Assembly: GCF_900113575.1 (NCBI RefSeq)
Contig: NZ_FOPV01000003.1
Span: forward strand, 124,001 to 188,000
Direction of reading: 5' to 3'
DNA length: 64,000 bases
DNA from: Nitrosospira sp. Nsp14
GTDB taxonomy: Bacteria; Pseudomonadota; Gammaproteobacteria; Burkholderiales; Nitrosomonadaceae
A program made the translations under genes and the position numbers. The notes under the pieces were generated by a model. It did not search any database and was not told where the DNA came from. It saw nothing but the letters and a program-made list of their open reading frames with translations. Every line of letters begins with the position of its first letter. Within the stretch, counting starts at the first letter, position 1. Below, one piece after another: positions 1-9,582 of this stretch.

Positions 1-2
1 TC

Positions 3-1229
3 GCACTACGGCACAACCCGGAGCTGGCTGCCTTCGATAAGGAAATCCGCGCATTGGAAGGGGCGACGGTGCAAGCCGGGTTGCTTCGGAATCCAGAACT
101 TGCCGTCAATATCGAGAATGCCGGGAATATGGGCGGCGTGCCAAGAAGCAGCACAACCGCAGGCGCAACACTGAAGGAAACCGTCGAGCAGCAGGACCTG
201 ATTATCCGCCTCAACCAACTGGTCGAGCTTGGCGGCAAAAGGGCTGCGCGGGTTAATGCGGCGTTGCTCGGTCAGGAAGTCGCGGGCAAGGAGTTCGAAG
301 CGAGACGCCTGGAGCTCATCGCTCGGGTAGCGAATGTATTTACCGAAGTGCTTGCCGGCCAGGAACAGTTACGGCTGGCGGAGGAAAGCCAGCAACTGGC
401 GCAGCGGGTAGTTGATACGGTTGCAAGACGCGTGCAGGCAGGCAAAGTACCCCCTATCGAGGAAACGAAGGTTGGGGTGGCGTTTTCCGCCACACGGATT
501 GCCCTGGGGCAGGCGCAGCGGGAACTCTCGGCGGCCCGTCAGCGCTTGGCGCTGCTGTGGGGTGAATCATCGCCTGACTTCGGTCAGGTGCTTGGCGACC
601 TGGAATCATCGATGACCCTGCCTAATCTGGCAACGCTCTCGGAGCGCGCCCTGTCCAGCCCTATGGCGGATCGCGCAAGAAAAGGGATAGAACATCGCAA
701 AGCGCTGCTCGAGGTGGAGCAGACACGACGAGTTCCAAATATCACCGTTGGCGGCGGCATGATCAAGCACTGGGAATCCGGCGGAACAACCGCGACGGTC
801 GGGATTTCGATGCCGCTACAGTTGTTCGACCGAAACCAGGGAAACCTCCTCGAAGCGCATCAACGGGTGGATAAGGCACTCGATGAGCAGGCCGCCACCG
901 ACCTGCAGCTTAAGACAGAACTAGTGCAAGCTTATGAGGCCCTGGCTGCGGCACAGAACGAAATCGCGATATTGCGCGGCGAAATATTGCCAGCCGCGAA
1001 GAGCGCATTCGAAGTAACAAATAAAGGCTACGAGCTGGGTAAATTCAGCTTCCTGGAAGTGCTGGATGCGCAGCGTACCTTGTTTCAAAACCAGATCATG
1101 TACGTGCGCGCAGTCGCCAATCACCGCCGCCTCGTCAACGAGCTCGAGCGTTTAACCGCGGCGCCGATCAACACCCTCTCTAACCGGCTGCCGGTTAAAA
1201 ATGGAGTGGTGGACGACTATGAGGAATAA
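3..1229 (+). CDS. czcC: CzcC-like outer-membrane efflux protein (TolC family), 5' end missing
   Basis: Outer-membrane channel of a tripartite heavy-metal efflux pump. The frame is open to the left edge, and residues encoded from base 3 (ALRHNPELAAFDKEIRALEG) already match the start of the first TolC coiled-coil repeat. The gene therefore begins before the window, and the TTG at 54 is not its start. About 408 residues are visible: two repeats of long helices (for example the QAQRELSAARQRLALLWGE region) and a second NxGYELGKFSFLEVLDAQRTL segment typical of the CzcC/CusC group. It ends 3 bases before the adaptor gene, so the three pump genes form one operon. Family assignment is firm; metal specificity is inferred from the partner RND protein. 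Confidence 0.93.
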   Translation, partial: ALRHNPELAAFDKEIRALEGATVQAGLLRNPELAVNIENAGNMGGVPRSSTTAGATLKETVEQQDLIIRLNQLVELGGKRAARVNAALLGQEVAGKEFEARRLELIARVANVFTEVLAGQEQLRLAEESQQLAQRVVDTVARRVQAGKVPPIEETKVGVAFSATRIALGQAQRELSAARQRLALLWGESSPDFGQVLGDLESSMTLPNLATLSERALSSPMADRARKGIEHRKALLEVEQTRRVPNITVGGGMIKHWESGGTTATVGISMPLQLFDRNQGNLLEAHQRVDKALDEQAATDLQLKTELVQAYEALAAAQNEIAILRGEILPAAKSAFEVTNKGYELGKFSFLEVLDAQRTLFQNQIMYVRAVANHRRLVNELERLTAAPINTLSNRLPVKNGVVDDYEE

Positions 1230-1232
1230 ACT

Positions 1233-2762
1233 GTGAGACTCAAAAATCGGCTCTTTCCCATCATCGCCGTGGTTGCCATCGGCGTCGCCCTCGGCGGTCT
1301 GATCCTCCGGTCAGACAAGACCGCGCCGCCGATCTCGACTGATTCCGCCAATGCCCGGTCGGAAACGGGTGGCGAAACAGATCGACCAGGCGACGAAGGC
1401 AGTTCTCCATATCATATCGGACCCCGGGGGGGAAAGCTGTTCACGGCGGATGGTTTCGGGGTGGAAATGACGATCTTTGAAAAAGGCGTGCCGCCCCAAT
1501 TCCGACTCTATCTGTACGAAAACGACGAACCGCTTCCACCGTCCGCCGCGAAGGTCGCCCTGACGCTGGCTCGGCTCGGCGCCCCTGCAGAGATACACCA
1601 TTTCAAGCCCGAAGCGGACTACCTGCTCGGCGATCAGATCGTTGTGGAACCTCATTCGTTCGACATCATTATCGCTGCGGAAAGGAACGGCAAAACCTTT
1701 AACTGGAAATATAGCCAAGTCGAATTCAGAGTGGAAATGCCTGATGAAATGCTGAAAAGCACCGGCGTCGAGATACTTACCGCCGGGCCCGCAACCATCA
1801 AGCCCATCCTGAAGCTCCCCGGAGAAGTCGTTTTTAATGAGCATACCATTGTCCAGGTAGTGCCGCGCCTGCCCGGCATCGTGACCGCCGTTTATGGCCA
1901 TCACGGCATGCAGATGAAAAAGGGAGAGGTTATGGCCGTTATCGAAAGCCAAATGTTGGCGGAATTACGCAGCCAGCACCTGGTTGCGCAGAAACGGTTG
2001 ACGCTTGCGCAAACCACCTACGAACGCGAAAAGAAGCTGTGGGAAGACAAGATCTCGGCAAAACAGGATTATCTCGCCGCGCAGACGCAACGGAGCGAGG
2101 CGGAGATTGCCCTGGATCTGGCGGCTGTTAAGTTGCGCTCGTTAGGAGTTAGACCCGAGGCAAAACCTTCTGAAGAAAATCTGGCTCGCTATGAGATCCG
2201 CGCGCCCATTTCGGGGCTTATCATCGAGAAGGCCATCGCGCTCGGACAGACGCTCAGGGAAGACGACCGTATCTATACGGTCGCCGACGTCTCGACCGTG
2301 TGGGTGGCGCTCACGGTTTATCCCAAAGACCTTGCGGCAATCAACGTCGGCCAGAAGGCAACCATCAAGGCAACAGCCTTTGACCTTGTCGGCGAAGGCG
2401 AAATTACCTATATCACCACCCTGATCGGAGAGCAGACACGCACGGCCACGGCGCGGGTCGAGCTGGAAAACAAGGATGCCAGCTGGCGTCCGGGGATGTT
2501 CGTGAACGCGGAGCTGGCAACCGAAGCAATCGAGGCGCCGGTCGCCATTACGGCGGATGCCATTCAGACCGTAGGCGATTGGACCGTAGTGTTCGGCCGC
2601 TACGGTCGATACTTCGAAGCGCGTCCGCTGGAACTCGGCGTCAGCGATGGCAAGATGATAGAAGTGTTTTCAGGTTTTCATGCGGGCGAACGCTACGCGG
2701 CAGGCAATAGCTTCGCCATCAAGGCAGAGCTGGGAAAGTCTGGAGCCAGTCATGACCATTAA
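1233..2762 (+). CDS. czcB: CzcB-like periplasmic adaptor (membrane fusion protein)
   Basis: Periplasmic adaptor joining the inner-membrane RND pump to the CzcC channel. The GTG start lies 3 bases after the czcC stop. Residues about 6-26 form an uncleaved signal anchor, followed by an N-terminal extension of CzcB type (to about 190). Then come the biotinyl-lipoyl-like segment (VVPRLPGIVTAVYGHHGMQM), an alpha-hairpin (roughly 245-310), the second lipoyl half (APISGLIIEKAIALGQTL) and beta-barrel domains. The protein ends in a short histidine-bearing tail (ASHDH), common in CzcB proteins and possibly metal-binding. Length (509 aa) fits CzcB rather than the shorter CusB. Confidence 0.93.
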   Translation: MRLKNRLFPIIAVVAIGVALGGLILRSDKTAPPISTDSANARSETGGETDRPGDEGSSPYHIGPRGGKLFTADGFGVEMTIFEKGVPPQFRLYLYENDEPLPPSAAKVALTLARLGAPAEIHHFKPEADYLLGDQIVVEPHSFDIIIAAERNGKTFNWKYSQVEFRVEMPDEMLKSTGVEILTAGPATIKPILKLPGEVVFNEHTIVQVVPRLPGIVTAVYGHHGMQMKKGEVMAVIESQMLAELRSQHLVAQKRLTLAQTTYEREKKLWEDKISAKQDYLAAQTQRSEAEIALDLAAVKLRSLGVRPEAKPSEENLARYEIRAPISGLIIEKAIALGQTLREDDRIYTVADVSTVWVALTVYPKDLAAINVGQKATIKATAFDLVGEGEITYITTLIGEQTRTATARVELENKDASWRPGMFVNAELATEAIEAPVAITADAIQTVGDWTVVFGRYGRYFEARPLELGVSDGKMIEVFSGFHAGERYAAGNSFAIKAELGKSGASHDH

Positions 2763-2815
2763 CCAGTACATGCCTCAACGCCGCCGGACGTTACGGGTCC
2801 GCGCAGGTACGAATC

Positions 2816-5800
2816 ATGATTGAACGCTTGTTACGAATATCCATACGGCAGCGCGGCCTGGTACTGTTGGCAGTAGCAGCCATGGCCCTGCTTGGAATCT
2901 ACAGCTACCAAAAGCTGCCCATCGACGCGGTGCCGGACATAACCAATGTACAGGTTCAAATCAATACGCGCGCACCGGGTTATTCACCCATAGAGGCGGA
3001 ACAGCGCATTACATTTCCCATCGAAATGATCATGGCAGGCCTCCCCAATCTCGAATACACCCGTTCACTTTCGCGCTATGGCCTGTCACAGGTCACGGTA
3101 ATTTTCAGGGATGGCACCGATATCTACCTTGCGCGGCAGCTGGTAAGCCAGCGTATCCAGGAAGCAAGCGACCGATTGCCTGTGGGCATTGAGCCCATGA
3201 TGGGACCTATCTCCACCGGGCTGGGCGAAATTTTCATGTGGACCATCGATGCCGCGATACATGCCCGGAAAACAGACGGTACGGAATATAAGCTGACCGA
3301 TTTGCGCGAAATTCAGGACTGGATCATTCGCCCGCAGATGCGCACGGTGCCAGGTGTGACGGAAGTCAATACCGTGGGCGGATACGTCAAACAGTTTCAT
3401 GTGGCCCCTTACCCGGAAAAACTTATTTCGTTCGGGATGACGCTCCAGGACGTCATCGATGCGCTCGGGCGCAACAATCTCAATGTTGGTGCGGGTTATA
3501 TCGAAAAAAGCGGCGAACAGTACCTGGTTCGACTGCCTGGGCAGGTAACAAACCTAGATGAGATCGGCAACATCACGCTCGGCTCGAGGCTGGGGATACC
3601 CATACGCATCAGGGATGTGGCCGATATCCTGATAGGCAAGGAACTGCGCACGGGCGCGGCGACGCAGAATGGCGAAGAAGTGGTGCTGGGCACGGCGCAC
3701 ATGCTTATGGGCGAAAACAGCCGCACCGTCGCGCAGGCAGCTGCGAAAAAACTCGCGGAGATCAACCGCGGCCTGCCTGAAGGCGTGTCCGCCACGGCCG
3801 TCTATGACCGCACCACGCTGGTGGATAAGACCATTCGAACCGTCGGCAACAATTTGCTGGAGGGCGCCGCCCTGGTAATCGTGGTTCTGTTCTTGTCGCT
3901 GGGTAACCTGCGCGCGGCGTTCATCACAGCCCTCATTATCCCGCTGTCGATGCTGTTCACACTGAGCGGGATGGTGGCGAACGAGGTAAGCGCTAATCTG
4001 CTGAGCCTGGGCGCGCTTGATTTCGGCGTCATCATCGACGGCGCCGTCATTATTGTCGAAAATTGCATGCGGCGTCTGGCACATGAACAATCCAGGCTGG
4101 GGCGCGAACTCACTTTGGTGGAGCGCGTGGCAATCGTCTTCGACGCCTCCACGGAAGTACGTCGCGCTTTGCTCTACGGCCAGGTCATCATCATGGTTGT
4201 CTACCTGCCCGTCTTTTCGCTCAGCGGCGTGGAAGGCAAAATGTTTCACCCCATGGCCTTCACGGTCATGTTGGCGCTGGTGGGCGCGGCAATTCTCTCG
4301 CTGACTTTTGTTCCCGCCGCAGTTGCGCTTTTTCTCACCGGCAAATTGGTGGAAAAGGAGAGTCCGGCGGTGACATGGGCAAAAAATATCTATTTGCCAG
4401 CGCTGAATTTCGCGATGGACAACAAGGCATTGATTGTGACCACGGCGGTGGTGATCGTGATGCTAGCCGGCCTGTTGACAACCCGCATGGGAAGTGAATT
4501 CCTGCCCACGCTTGATGAGGAGGACATCGCGCTCCACGCCATTCGCATTCCCGGGACCAGCTTAACCACTGCGATCGAGATGCAAAACGAGCTGGAGAAA
4601 ACTATCCGGGCGTTTCCAGAAGTAAAACGGGTATTTGCCAAGATCGGTACCGCCGAAATCGCCACCGATCCGATGCCACCCAATGTCGCCGACATTTTTG
4701 TCATCCTGAAACCCCATTCCGAATGGCGGGAGCAGTACGCTACCAAATCAGAGCTGATAAAAGCGCTGGAGCAGGCAGTTCGTAAGGTGCCTGGAAACAA
4801 CTATGAATTCACCCAGCCGATACAGATGCGTTTTAACGAATTGCTATCGGGTGTGCGGGCGGATGTCGCGGTCAAAGTGTTCGGCGATGATATGGATACG
4901 CTTTTCGCCGTGGCTGGGCAGGTCGAAGAGATTCTTGCAACAGTTGTCGGGGCTGCAGATGTAAAAATCGAGCAACTCACTGGGCTTCCCGTACTGACGA
5001 TTAGGCCGGACCGCGCAAAACTTGCGCGCTACGGTTTGAACATAGCGGACGTACAGGATGCCGTTGCTGTTGCCGTTGGCGGACGTAATGCCGGCACCAT
5101 CTTCGAGGGCGACCGCCGATTCGAGTTGCAAGTACGGCTTCCGGAACAGCTCCGCGGCGATATTGAGTCGCTCAAGCGCCTGCCGATCGGCCTCCCGACA
5201 ATCCCCATGCGCAACACGGCGGAGGGCCCGGCGGCGGCGCCGCACACTTACGTGACGTTGGGAGAGGTTGCAAGATTCGAAGTGGTACAGGGCCCCAACC
5301 AGGTCAGTCGGGAAAATGGAAAACGCAGAGCAGTTGTTACGGCGAATGTCCGCGACCGCGATCTCGGCTCCTTTGTCAGCGAAGCTGAAGCGCTTATTGC
5401 CAAAAAGGTACAGATTCCGCCCGGATACTGGACCACATGGGGGGGCCAATTCGAACATCTGATCCTCGCGGCCCAACGCCTCCAGATCGTGGTTCCCGTT
5501 GCTCTGGGACTGGTATTTCTGCTGCTGCACGGCATGCTGGGAAATTTCCGCGATAGCCTGCTGGTGTTTACAGCAATTCCTTTAGCTCTCACGGGGGGCA
5601 TATTGGCGCTGTGGTTGCGAGACATTCCATTATCCATTTCTGCCGCGGTCGGATTTATCGCCATGTCGGGCGTAGCTGTACTGGACGGATTGGTCTTGAT
5701 AACGTTTATCCGTGACCTGCGGGCCCAAGGCTATACCCTCGACGACGCCATACAAGCGGGATCTCTACTCAGGCTGCGTCCGGTTTTGATAACCACGTGG

Positions 5801-5998
5801 GTGGAAAGCCTCGGCTTCCTCCCGATGGCGCTAAGCACCAGCACGGGCGCGGAAGTGCAGCGGACTCTAGCCACGGTCATGATCGGCGGCACCCTATCTC
5901 AGTCGCTGCTGACGCTGCTGTTATTGCCGGTGCTGTATCGTCTGACACATGGAAGGAACGATCTAATTACCGTTAAGCGCGTTTCCGGAACTTCGTGA
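2816..5998 (+). CDS. czcA: CzcA-like heavy-metal RND efflux pump
   Basis: Proton-driven inner-membrane pump (1060 aa) of the heavy-metal-efflux RND family. The N-terminus (MIERLLRISIRQRGLVLLAV) leads into TM1. The TM4 signature is DFGVIIDGAVIIVEN, with its first Asp at residue 402; this DFG...DGA...EN pattern is the one described for the Co/Zn/Cd (CzcA, HME1) subclass rather than the Cu/Ag CusA subclass. Two large periplasmic loops and a second TM block (VVPVALGLVFLLLHGMLGNF to the C-terminus) are complete. It lies 53 bases after czcB, with no gene between. No intact regulator adjoins the operon inside the window. Subclass from the motif is established knowledge; the actual substrate is inference. 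Confidence 0.95.
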   Translation: MIERLLRISIRQRGLVLLAVAAMALLGIYSYQKLPIDAVPDITNVQVQINTRAPGYSPIEAEQRITFPIEMIMAGLPNLEYTRSLSRYGLSQVTVIFRDGTDIYLARQLVSQRIQEASDRLPVGIEPMMGPISTGLGEIFMWTIDAAIHARKTDGTEYKLTDLREIQDWIIRPQMRTVPGVTEVNTVGGYVKQFHVAPYPEKLISFGMTLQDVIDALGRNNLNVGAGYIEKSGEQYLVRLPGQVTNLDEIGNITLGSRLGIPIRIRDVADILIGKELRTGAATQNGEEVVLGTAHMLMGENSRTVAQAAAKKLAEINRGLPEGVSATAVYDRTTLVDKTIRTVGNNLLEGAALVIVVLFLSLGNLRAAFITALIIPLSMLFTLSGMVANEVSANLLSLGALDFGVIIDGAVIIVENCMRRLAHEQSRLGRELTLVERVAIVFDASTEVRRALLYGQVIIMVVYLPVFSLSGVEGKMFHPMAFTVMLALVGAAILSLTFVPAAVALFLTGKLVEKESPAVTWAKNIYLPALNFAMDNKALIVTTAVVIVMLAGLLTTRMGSEFLPTLDEEDIALHAIRIPGTSLTTAIEMQNELEKTIRAFPEVKRVFAKIGTAEIATDPMPPNVADIFVILKPHSEWREQYATKSELIKALEQAVRKVPGNNYEFTQPIQMRFNELLSGVRADVAVKVFGDDMDTLFAVAGQVEEILATVVGAADVKIEQLTGLPVLTIRPDRAKLARYGLNIADVQDAVAVAVGGRNAGTIFEGDRRFELQVRLPEQLRGDIESLKRLPIGLPTIPMRNTAEGPAAAPHTYVTLGEVARFEVVQGPNQVSRENGKRRAVVTANVRDRDLGSFVSEAEALIAKKVQIPPGYWTTWGGQFEHLILAAQRLQIVVPVALGLVFLLLHGMLGNFRDSLLVFTAIPLALTGGILALWLRDIPLSISAAVGFIAMSGVAVLDGLVLITFIRDLRAQGYTLDDAIQAGSLLRLRPVLITTWVESLGFLPMALSTSTGAEVQRTLATVMIGGTLSQSLLTLLLLPVLYRLTHGRNDLITVKRVSGTS

Positions 5999-6572
5999 GC
6001 ACCACCATCTTGACAGTACCGTATGCGCAGCTCGCTCACAGCACGGCCGATCTTGCGGCGCAAAAGCGAGCGCAGCGTGGTCCCATCCGCGTAGCCCACC
6101 TGAGCAGCGATGAGTTCAATACTGTCGTTGCTCGTCCTTAGGCGATGAACCGCGTGCTCTACACGAAGATCCTGAAAATAAGAGAGCAGCGATTTCCCGA
6201 GCACCGCCCGCAGCCGGCGTGAAAGTGTCCTCTCGCTGGGACCAACGGCAGAGGCTGCTTCGCTAAGGGAAAAGCCTTTGCTCAACTTATGCCGCGCCCA
6301 GCGCTCGAACCGTTCAACGCCGGATCCGCATGCGCGAGATGATCAGGAATCGCGAAAATCGACTGCGACCCTCGCGGCTCAATCAGCAGAAACCGGGCGG
6401 TTAGTCCCGCGATTGCCGGGCTGCTACGCCTGATGAGCCACAGCGCCAGATCAACATATGCCAGTGCGGCGCCAGCGGTTACGAAGCCCGAAGAACTGAC
6501 CACCATGCGTGAAAACTGACGCACAGCTTGCAAGCATGTTAGGGCACGACGTCCGCTTGTGGCTATCCCCAA
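5899..6572 (-). pseudogene. Decayed GlxA/AraC-type transcriptional regulator
   Basis: Two minus-strand fragments make one broken gene. Bases 6572-6282 encode the end of a DJ-1/PfpI-like domain (VSSSGFVTAGAALAYVDLAL ... FAIPDHLAHADPA). Bases 6320-5899 encode the AraC-type double helix-turn-helix (SERTLSRRLRAVLGKSLLSY, IAAQVGYADGTTLRSLLRRK). In a GlxA-family protein these are continuous; here HADPA must jump by one base near 6319-6324 to continue as VERFERWARHKLSKGF. The amidase-like N-terminus is also missing and the segment before VSSSGF looks shortened. The 3' end overlaps the czcA 3' end by 100 bases. Pseudogene is the best reading unless the single base is a sequencing error. Confidence 0.8.
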
Positions 6573-6683
6573 AAATCATTCTCCGATCGAAACGGAAAAA
6601 CAGGTAGATTGTTTGATTCCTTTGTTAAAGGGTGGAGCAAAGCCAACGGCGAGCAACCCTCCGTCCAACCGGTCGATTTAGGT

Positions 6684-6689
6684 TAAAAT
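6684..6689 (+). promoter_or_regulatory. Possible -10 of the DUF2863 gene
   Basis: TAAAAT (in GGTTAAAATG) lies 29 bases upstream of the DUF2863 ATG. A clear -35 partner is not seen; low confidence. Confidence 0.3.
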
Positions 6690-6717
6690 GCTTTTTTAAC
6701 GGCCACGAACCCATCTT

Positions 6718-7923
6718 ATGAAAAAGTCCCGTGTCCCTCATCGCACCAAGTCTCCACGAGTTGTCCAGGAACTTTCACGGCTCGCGGCGGGACTGGCCGC
6801 TTCGGGCAGCCGCATTGAAGATGCATTCTGGGAAAACCGGCTTGCGGCAAAGATACACGCCCAGCTACGCACGGCTGACGATCAGAATCTGGAAGCGGCG
6901 CTGGACCAGCTCTACGATACCGATCCCGCGGGCTACAGCGAGTTTATTTATGCAATTGAGGCCGCAATTGAATGCACAATATTGACGCGCGATGACCGCA
7001 GCTACGATATGCTAATGTTCGCGGTGCCGGTGCTCACTTGGTCACGCTTCTCGATCCCTTCCGGTCCGATAGCGGCATCCGTACTGGCAAGCTTTCGTGT
7101 GCAGCTACAAACGCATGTGCTAGCAGCGGATGTTCGGTTTGCGCTCGCTGACTGCCTGTTCAGCCCAGACCAATTGCCCCGCGGCTATCACCTGACACAC
7201 GAATTAGCGGCCAAACTCTGGGCCGCGGCGTTGACGGGAGAACGGGACCTGCACATGAATCCGGCCCAGCTCGCTGAGACGGGGCGTTTTCTCTCGGATA
7301 CCCGCTATCTTCTGGGCGCAATCGCGACGCCACAGGGAAACCCAATGTTCCGCTGGCAGCAGGCTGACCAACTCGGAGGCAGCGCGGGTGGTTCCCGACG
7401 TTCAAAAGACGATATATTGCATGAATGGCAAACACAGGGGGCGGAAGTTCTGAGGCCCGCGTTTCAAGGCTGCGCGTTTGAATTGCTGATGCCAGACGGA
7501 TTTTTCTCCGCCTGGCGCATGGCTGACCGACTGGCGCGGCCGTATTCCATGCATGCCACCATCGATTTCCTGCAGACCACCCTCAATATTTCTCCGGACA
7601 AGCTGCGGGCGGTTGTTGCGCCTTTCTACGATCAATGGCTGGAGGAGTATCGGGTAGGCTTCACACTTAAGGATCGCGACGACATACTCTACGGCATTGT
7701 CTGGGCACTCGTCGGGGATGAAGATGAAAATAGCGACATTGTCTCGCAAATCGAAGCGACATTGCGCGAATGCGGCGTTACCCACACCACGCTGTTGCAG
7801 ACCCGTTTCCTGCTGGAGTATTGCGAAGAATGCGGCGCTCCGCTATTTCCAAACCCGGAAGGCGAAGTCGTCCATGCGGAGTTTCCAGAAGAAGGCGAAG
7901 CGGCACCTATACACTTGCACTAA
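6718..7923 (+). CDS. DUF2863 family protein
   Basis: Conserved protein of 401 aa with no known function. I recognise the DUF2863 family by the N-terminal stretch [18 protein letters not shown], the [21 protein letters not shown] segment and [16 protein letters not shown]. The family is seen in betaproteobacteria. No signal peptide or membrane segment is visible, so it is probably cytoplasmic. The C-terminus carries a [15 protein letters not shown] motif resembling half of a zinc ribbon, then an acidic tail. The ATG at 6718 is preceded by a possible -10 (TTAAAATG, near 6683-6690). It stands alone: glxA remnant before, msrB after. Confidence 0.82.
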   Translation: MKKSRVPHRTKSPRVVQELSRLAAGLAASGSRIEDAFWENRLAAKIHAQLRTADDQNLEAALDQLYDTDPAGYSEFIYAIEAAIECTILTRDDRSYDMLMFAVPVLTWSRFSIPSGPIAASVLASFRVQLQTHVLAADVRFALADCLFSPDQLPRGYHLTHELAAKLWAAALTGERDLHMNPAQLAETGRFLSDTRYLLGAIATPQGNPMFRWQQADQLGGSAGGSRRSKDDILHEWQTQGAEVLRPAFQGCAFELLMPDGFFSAWRMADRLARPYSMHATIDFLQTTLNISPDKLRAVVAPFYDQWLEEYRVGFTLKDRDDILYGIVWALVGDEDENSDIVSQIEATLRECGVTHTTLLQTRFLLEYCEECGAPLFPNPEGEVVHAEFPEEGEAAPIHLH

Positions 7924-7979
7924 AAACGCATCCTCAAGGACGTGTGTCAGCGTGACCTTACACGTGGACGCAGCTAATC

Positions 7980-8398
7980 ATGACGGACAAGATCATCAAA
8001 TCCGAACAGGAGTGGCAGAAACAGCTTACCCCTCAGCAGTACCAGGTTTGCCGGCAAAAAGGCACGAACGTGCCTTTACCGGGGCATATTGGAACAGCCA
8101 CGAGCGCGGGACATATCGCTGCGTCTGCTGTGGGGCTGCGTTATTTGATTCGAATAGCAAATTTGATTCCGGTACCGGCTGGCCCTCGTTCTGGCAACCG
8201 CTGGAACCGGATAACATTGCGGCCAGGGAAGACCATAGCTTTTTCGCACATCGGACCGAGGTGGTCTGCGCGCGTTGCGATGCCCATCTGGGGCATGTAT
8301 TCGACGACGGACCCGAACCCACAGGTTTGCGCTATTGCATCAATTCAGCATCACTCAAGCTCGACCCGTATAATAAGGCTGATAACAAGCTAGAATAA
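7980..8398 (+). pseudogene. msrB: Methionine-R-sulfoxide reductase MsrB, interrupted by a frameshift
   Basis: MsrB reduces methionine-R-sulfoxide in proteins. The N-terminus ([20 protein letters not shown] ... CRQKGT) is read from the ATG at 7980, but the rest ([19 protein letters not shown] onward) lies in another frame. The join is at about 8065-8069 (ggcacgaacgtg), where one missing base would restore GTERAFTG. Downstream all key features are present: zinc-binding CVCC and CARC pairs, GTGWPSFW, and the RYCINSASL segment with the catalytic Cys. The gene is therefore intact apart from one base. Either a recent inactivating deletion or a base-calling error; without correction the product would be nonfunctional. 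Confidence 0.8.
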
Positions 8399-8438
8399 TT
8401 AATTCAGTTAACTATTGCGCAGACGCAGCGGGCTATCT

Positions 8439-8984
8439 ATGAAGTTTCTTTTCGATCTCTTCCCAGTCATTCTGTTTTTCGCGGCGTTCAAGATCTATGG
8501 CATTTACACCGCTACGGCGGTCGCGATCGCCGCCACGTTCGGACAAATCGGCTGGGTATGGTTTCGCCACCGCAAGGTCGACACCATGCTTTGGGTGAGT
8601 CTTGTCATTATCGTCATCTTCGGCAGCGCGACACTCATTCTTCAAGACGAGACCTTCATCAAGTGGAAGCCGTCGGTACTCTACTGGCTGTTCGCGGCCA
8701 CCCTGCTTCTGGCCCATGCGATTTTCAAGAAGAATTTGATTCGCGTAATGATGAAGGAGCAGATTGCGCTTCCCGAGCCAATATGGGCGCGACTCAATGC
8801 CAGCTGGGCAGCATTTTTTGCGTCGATGGGCGCGGCGAATCTCTATGTCGCTTTCAATTACTCCACAGAAACCTGGGTTAATTTCAAGCTGTTTGGTTTC
8901 ATGGGCCTGATGCTCGTGTTCGTCGTAGCACAAGGATTATTACTTGGAAAATATATGGAAGAAAACGAGGATAAAGAAATATGA
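8439..8984 (+). CDS. yciB: Septation protein A / YciB family inner-membrane protein
   Basis: Integral membrane protein of 181 aa in the YciB/IspZ family, implicated in intracellular septation and envelope biogenesis. The frame is open further upstream, but the start [18 protein letters not shown] is the family N-terminus, so the ATG at 8439 is chosen. About five membrane segments are visible, with the conserved [14 protein letters not shown] and [16 protein letters not shown] segments. It overlaps the following yciI-like gene by 4 bases (ATGA), the same order (yciB then YciI/BolA/parvulin) seen in many betaproteobacteria. Confidence 0.92.
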   Translation: MKFLFDLFPVILFFAAFKIYGIYTATAVAIAATFGQIGWVWFRHRKVDTMLWVSLVIIVIFGSATLILQDETFIKWKPSVLYWLFAATLLLAHAIFKKNLIRVMMKEQIALPEPIWARLNASWAAFFASMGAANLYVAFNYSTETWVNFKLFGFMGLMLVFVVAQGLLLGKYMEENEDKEI

Positions 8985-9286
8985 TGCCGTACGCGATACA
9001 GGGCGAAGACGTGTCGGATAGTCTGGAAAAAAGGATGGCGGTTCGCCCTGCGCATCTTAAACGCATCAAGGCATTGCAGGATGAGGGCCGACTGATTTTG
9101 GCGGGACCGCATCCCGCCATCGATAGCCCCGATCCCGGCCCTGCGGGATTTTCCGGTAGTCTGATCGTGGCCGAATTTGAATCCCTTGAAGCGGCGCAAA
9201 CCTGGGCAGACGCCGATCCCTATGCCACCTCGGGTGTATTTGCGAAAGTCACCGTAAAGCCTTTCAAAAAAGTAATGCCGGCATAG
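8981..9286 (+). CDS. YciI family protein
   Basis: Small (101 aa) cytoplasmic protein of the YciI/YCII ferredoxin-like fold. Visible: [22 protein letters not shown] and the closing [20 protein letters not shown], both typical of the family. The usual conserved His of the RPAHL motif is present (within the first 30 residues). The ATG overlaps the yciB stop codon (ATGA), indicating translational coupling. Biochemical role in most organisms is unknown; some homologues have weak hydrolase or dehydrochlorinase activity, which cannot be inferred here. Confidence 0.88.
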   Translation: MMPYAIQGEDVSDSLEKRMAVRPAHLKRIKALQDEGRLILAGPHPAIDSPDPGPAGFSGSLIVAEFESLEAAQTWADADPYATSGVFAKVTVKPFKKVMPA

Positions 9287-9291
9287 ATCCG

Positions 9292-9570
9292 ATGAGCGAT
9301 ACGACTGATTTGATCAGGCAGAAGCTCGCTACACTTGAACCGGCGAAAATAGACATCATTGATGACAGCGCCAAGCATGCAGGACATGCAGGCGCCAGAG
9401 GCGGAGGGGGACACTACTCGGTCATTATTGTTTCCTCCCAATTCTCGGGCAAGACAGCGTTGGCACGGCACCGGCTGGTGTATGACACGCTGCGCGAGTT
9501 GATGCACAAGCATATTCACGCACTCAGCGTAAAAGCGTATACTCCCGAAGAATCCGATTTGATCCACTGA
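9292..9570 (+). CDS. BolA family protein
   Basis: Protein of 92 aa with the BolA/IbaG fold (class II KH-like). Visible: the EPAKIDIIDDSAKHAGHAGA helix-loop with the conserved HAGH, GGHYSVIIVSSQFSGKTALA, and RHRLVYDTLRELMHKHIHAL, which is the family signature RHRxVY..L...... HAL. BolA proteins partner with monothiol glutaredoxins in iron-sulfur trafficking. The gene begins 5 bases after the YciI gene and precedes the parvulin by 12 bases, so it sits in the yciB operon. Confidence 0.92.
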   Translation: MSDTTDLIRQKLATLEPAKIDIIDDSAKHAGHAGARGGGGHYSVIIVSSQFSGKTALARHRLVYDTLRELMHKHIHALSVKAYTPEESDLIH

Positions 9571-9582
9571 CAAGGAAGCCAC

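Noticed and set aside
3554-4249. Long minus-strand frame inside czcA
   Set aside because: Shadow of a high-GC gene; the sense strand encodes a complete RND domain.
7697-7979. Upstream extension of the msrB reading frame into the DUF2863 gene
   Set aside because: No homology before the join; the true MsrB N-terminus is in the other frame from 7980.
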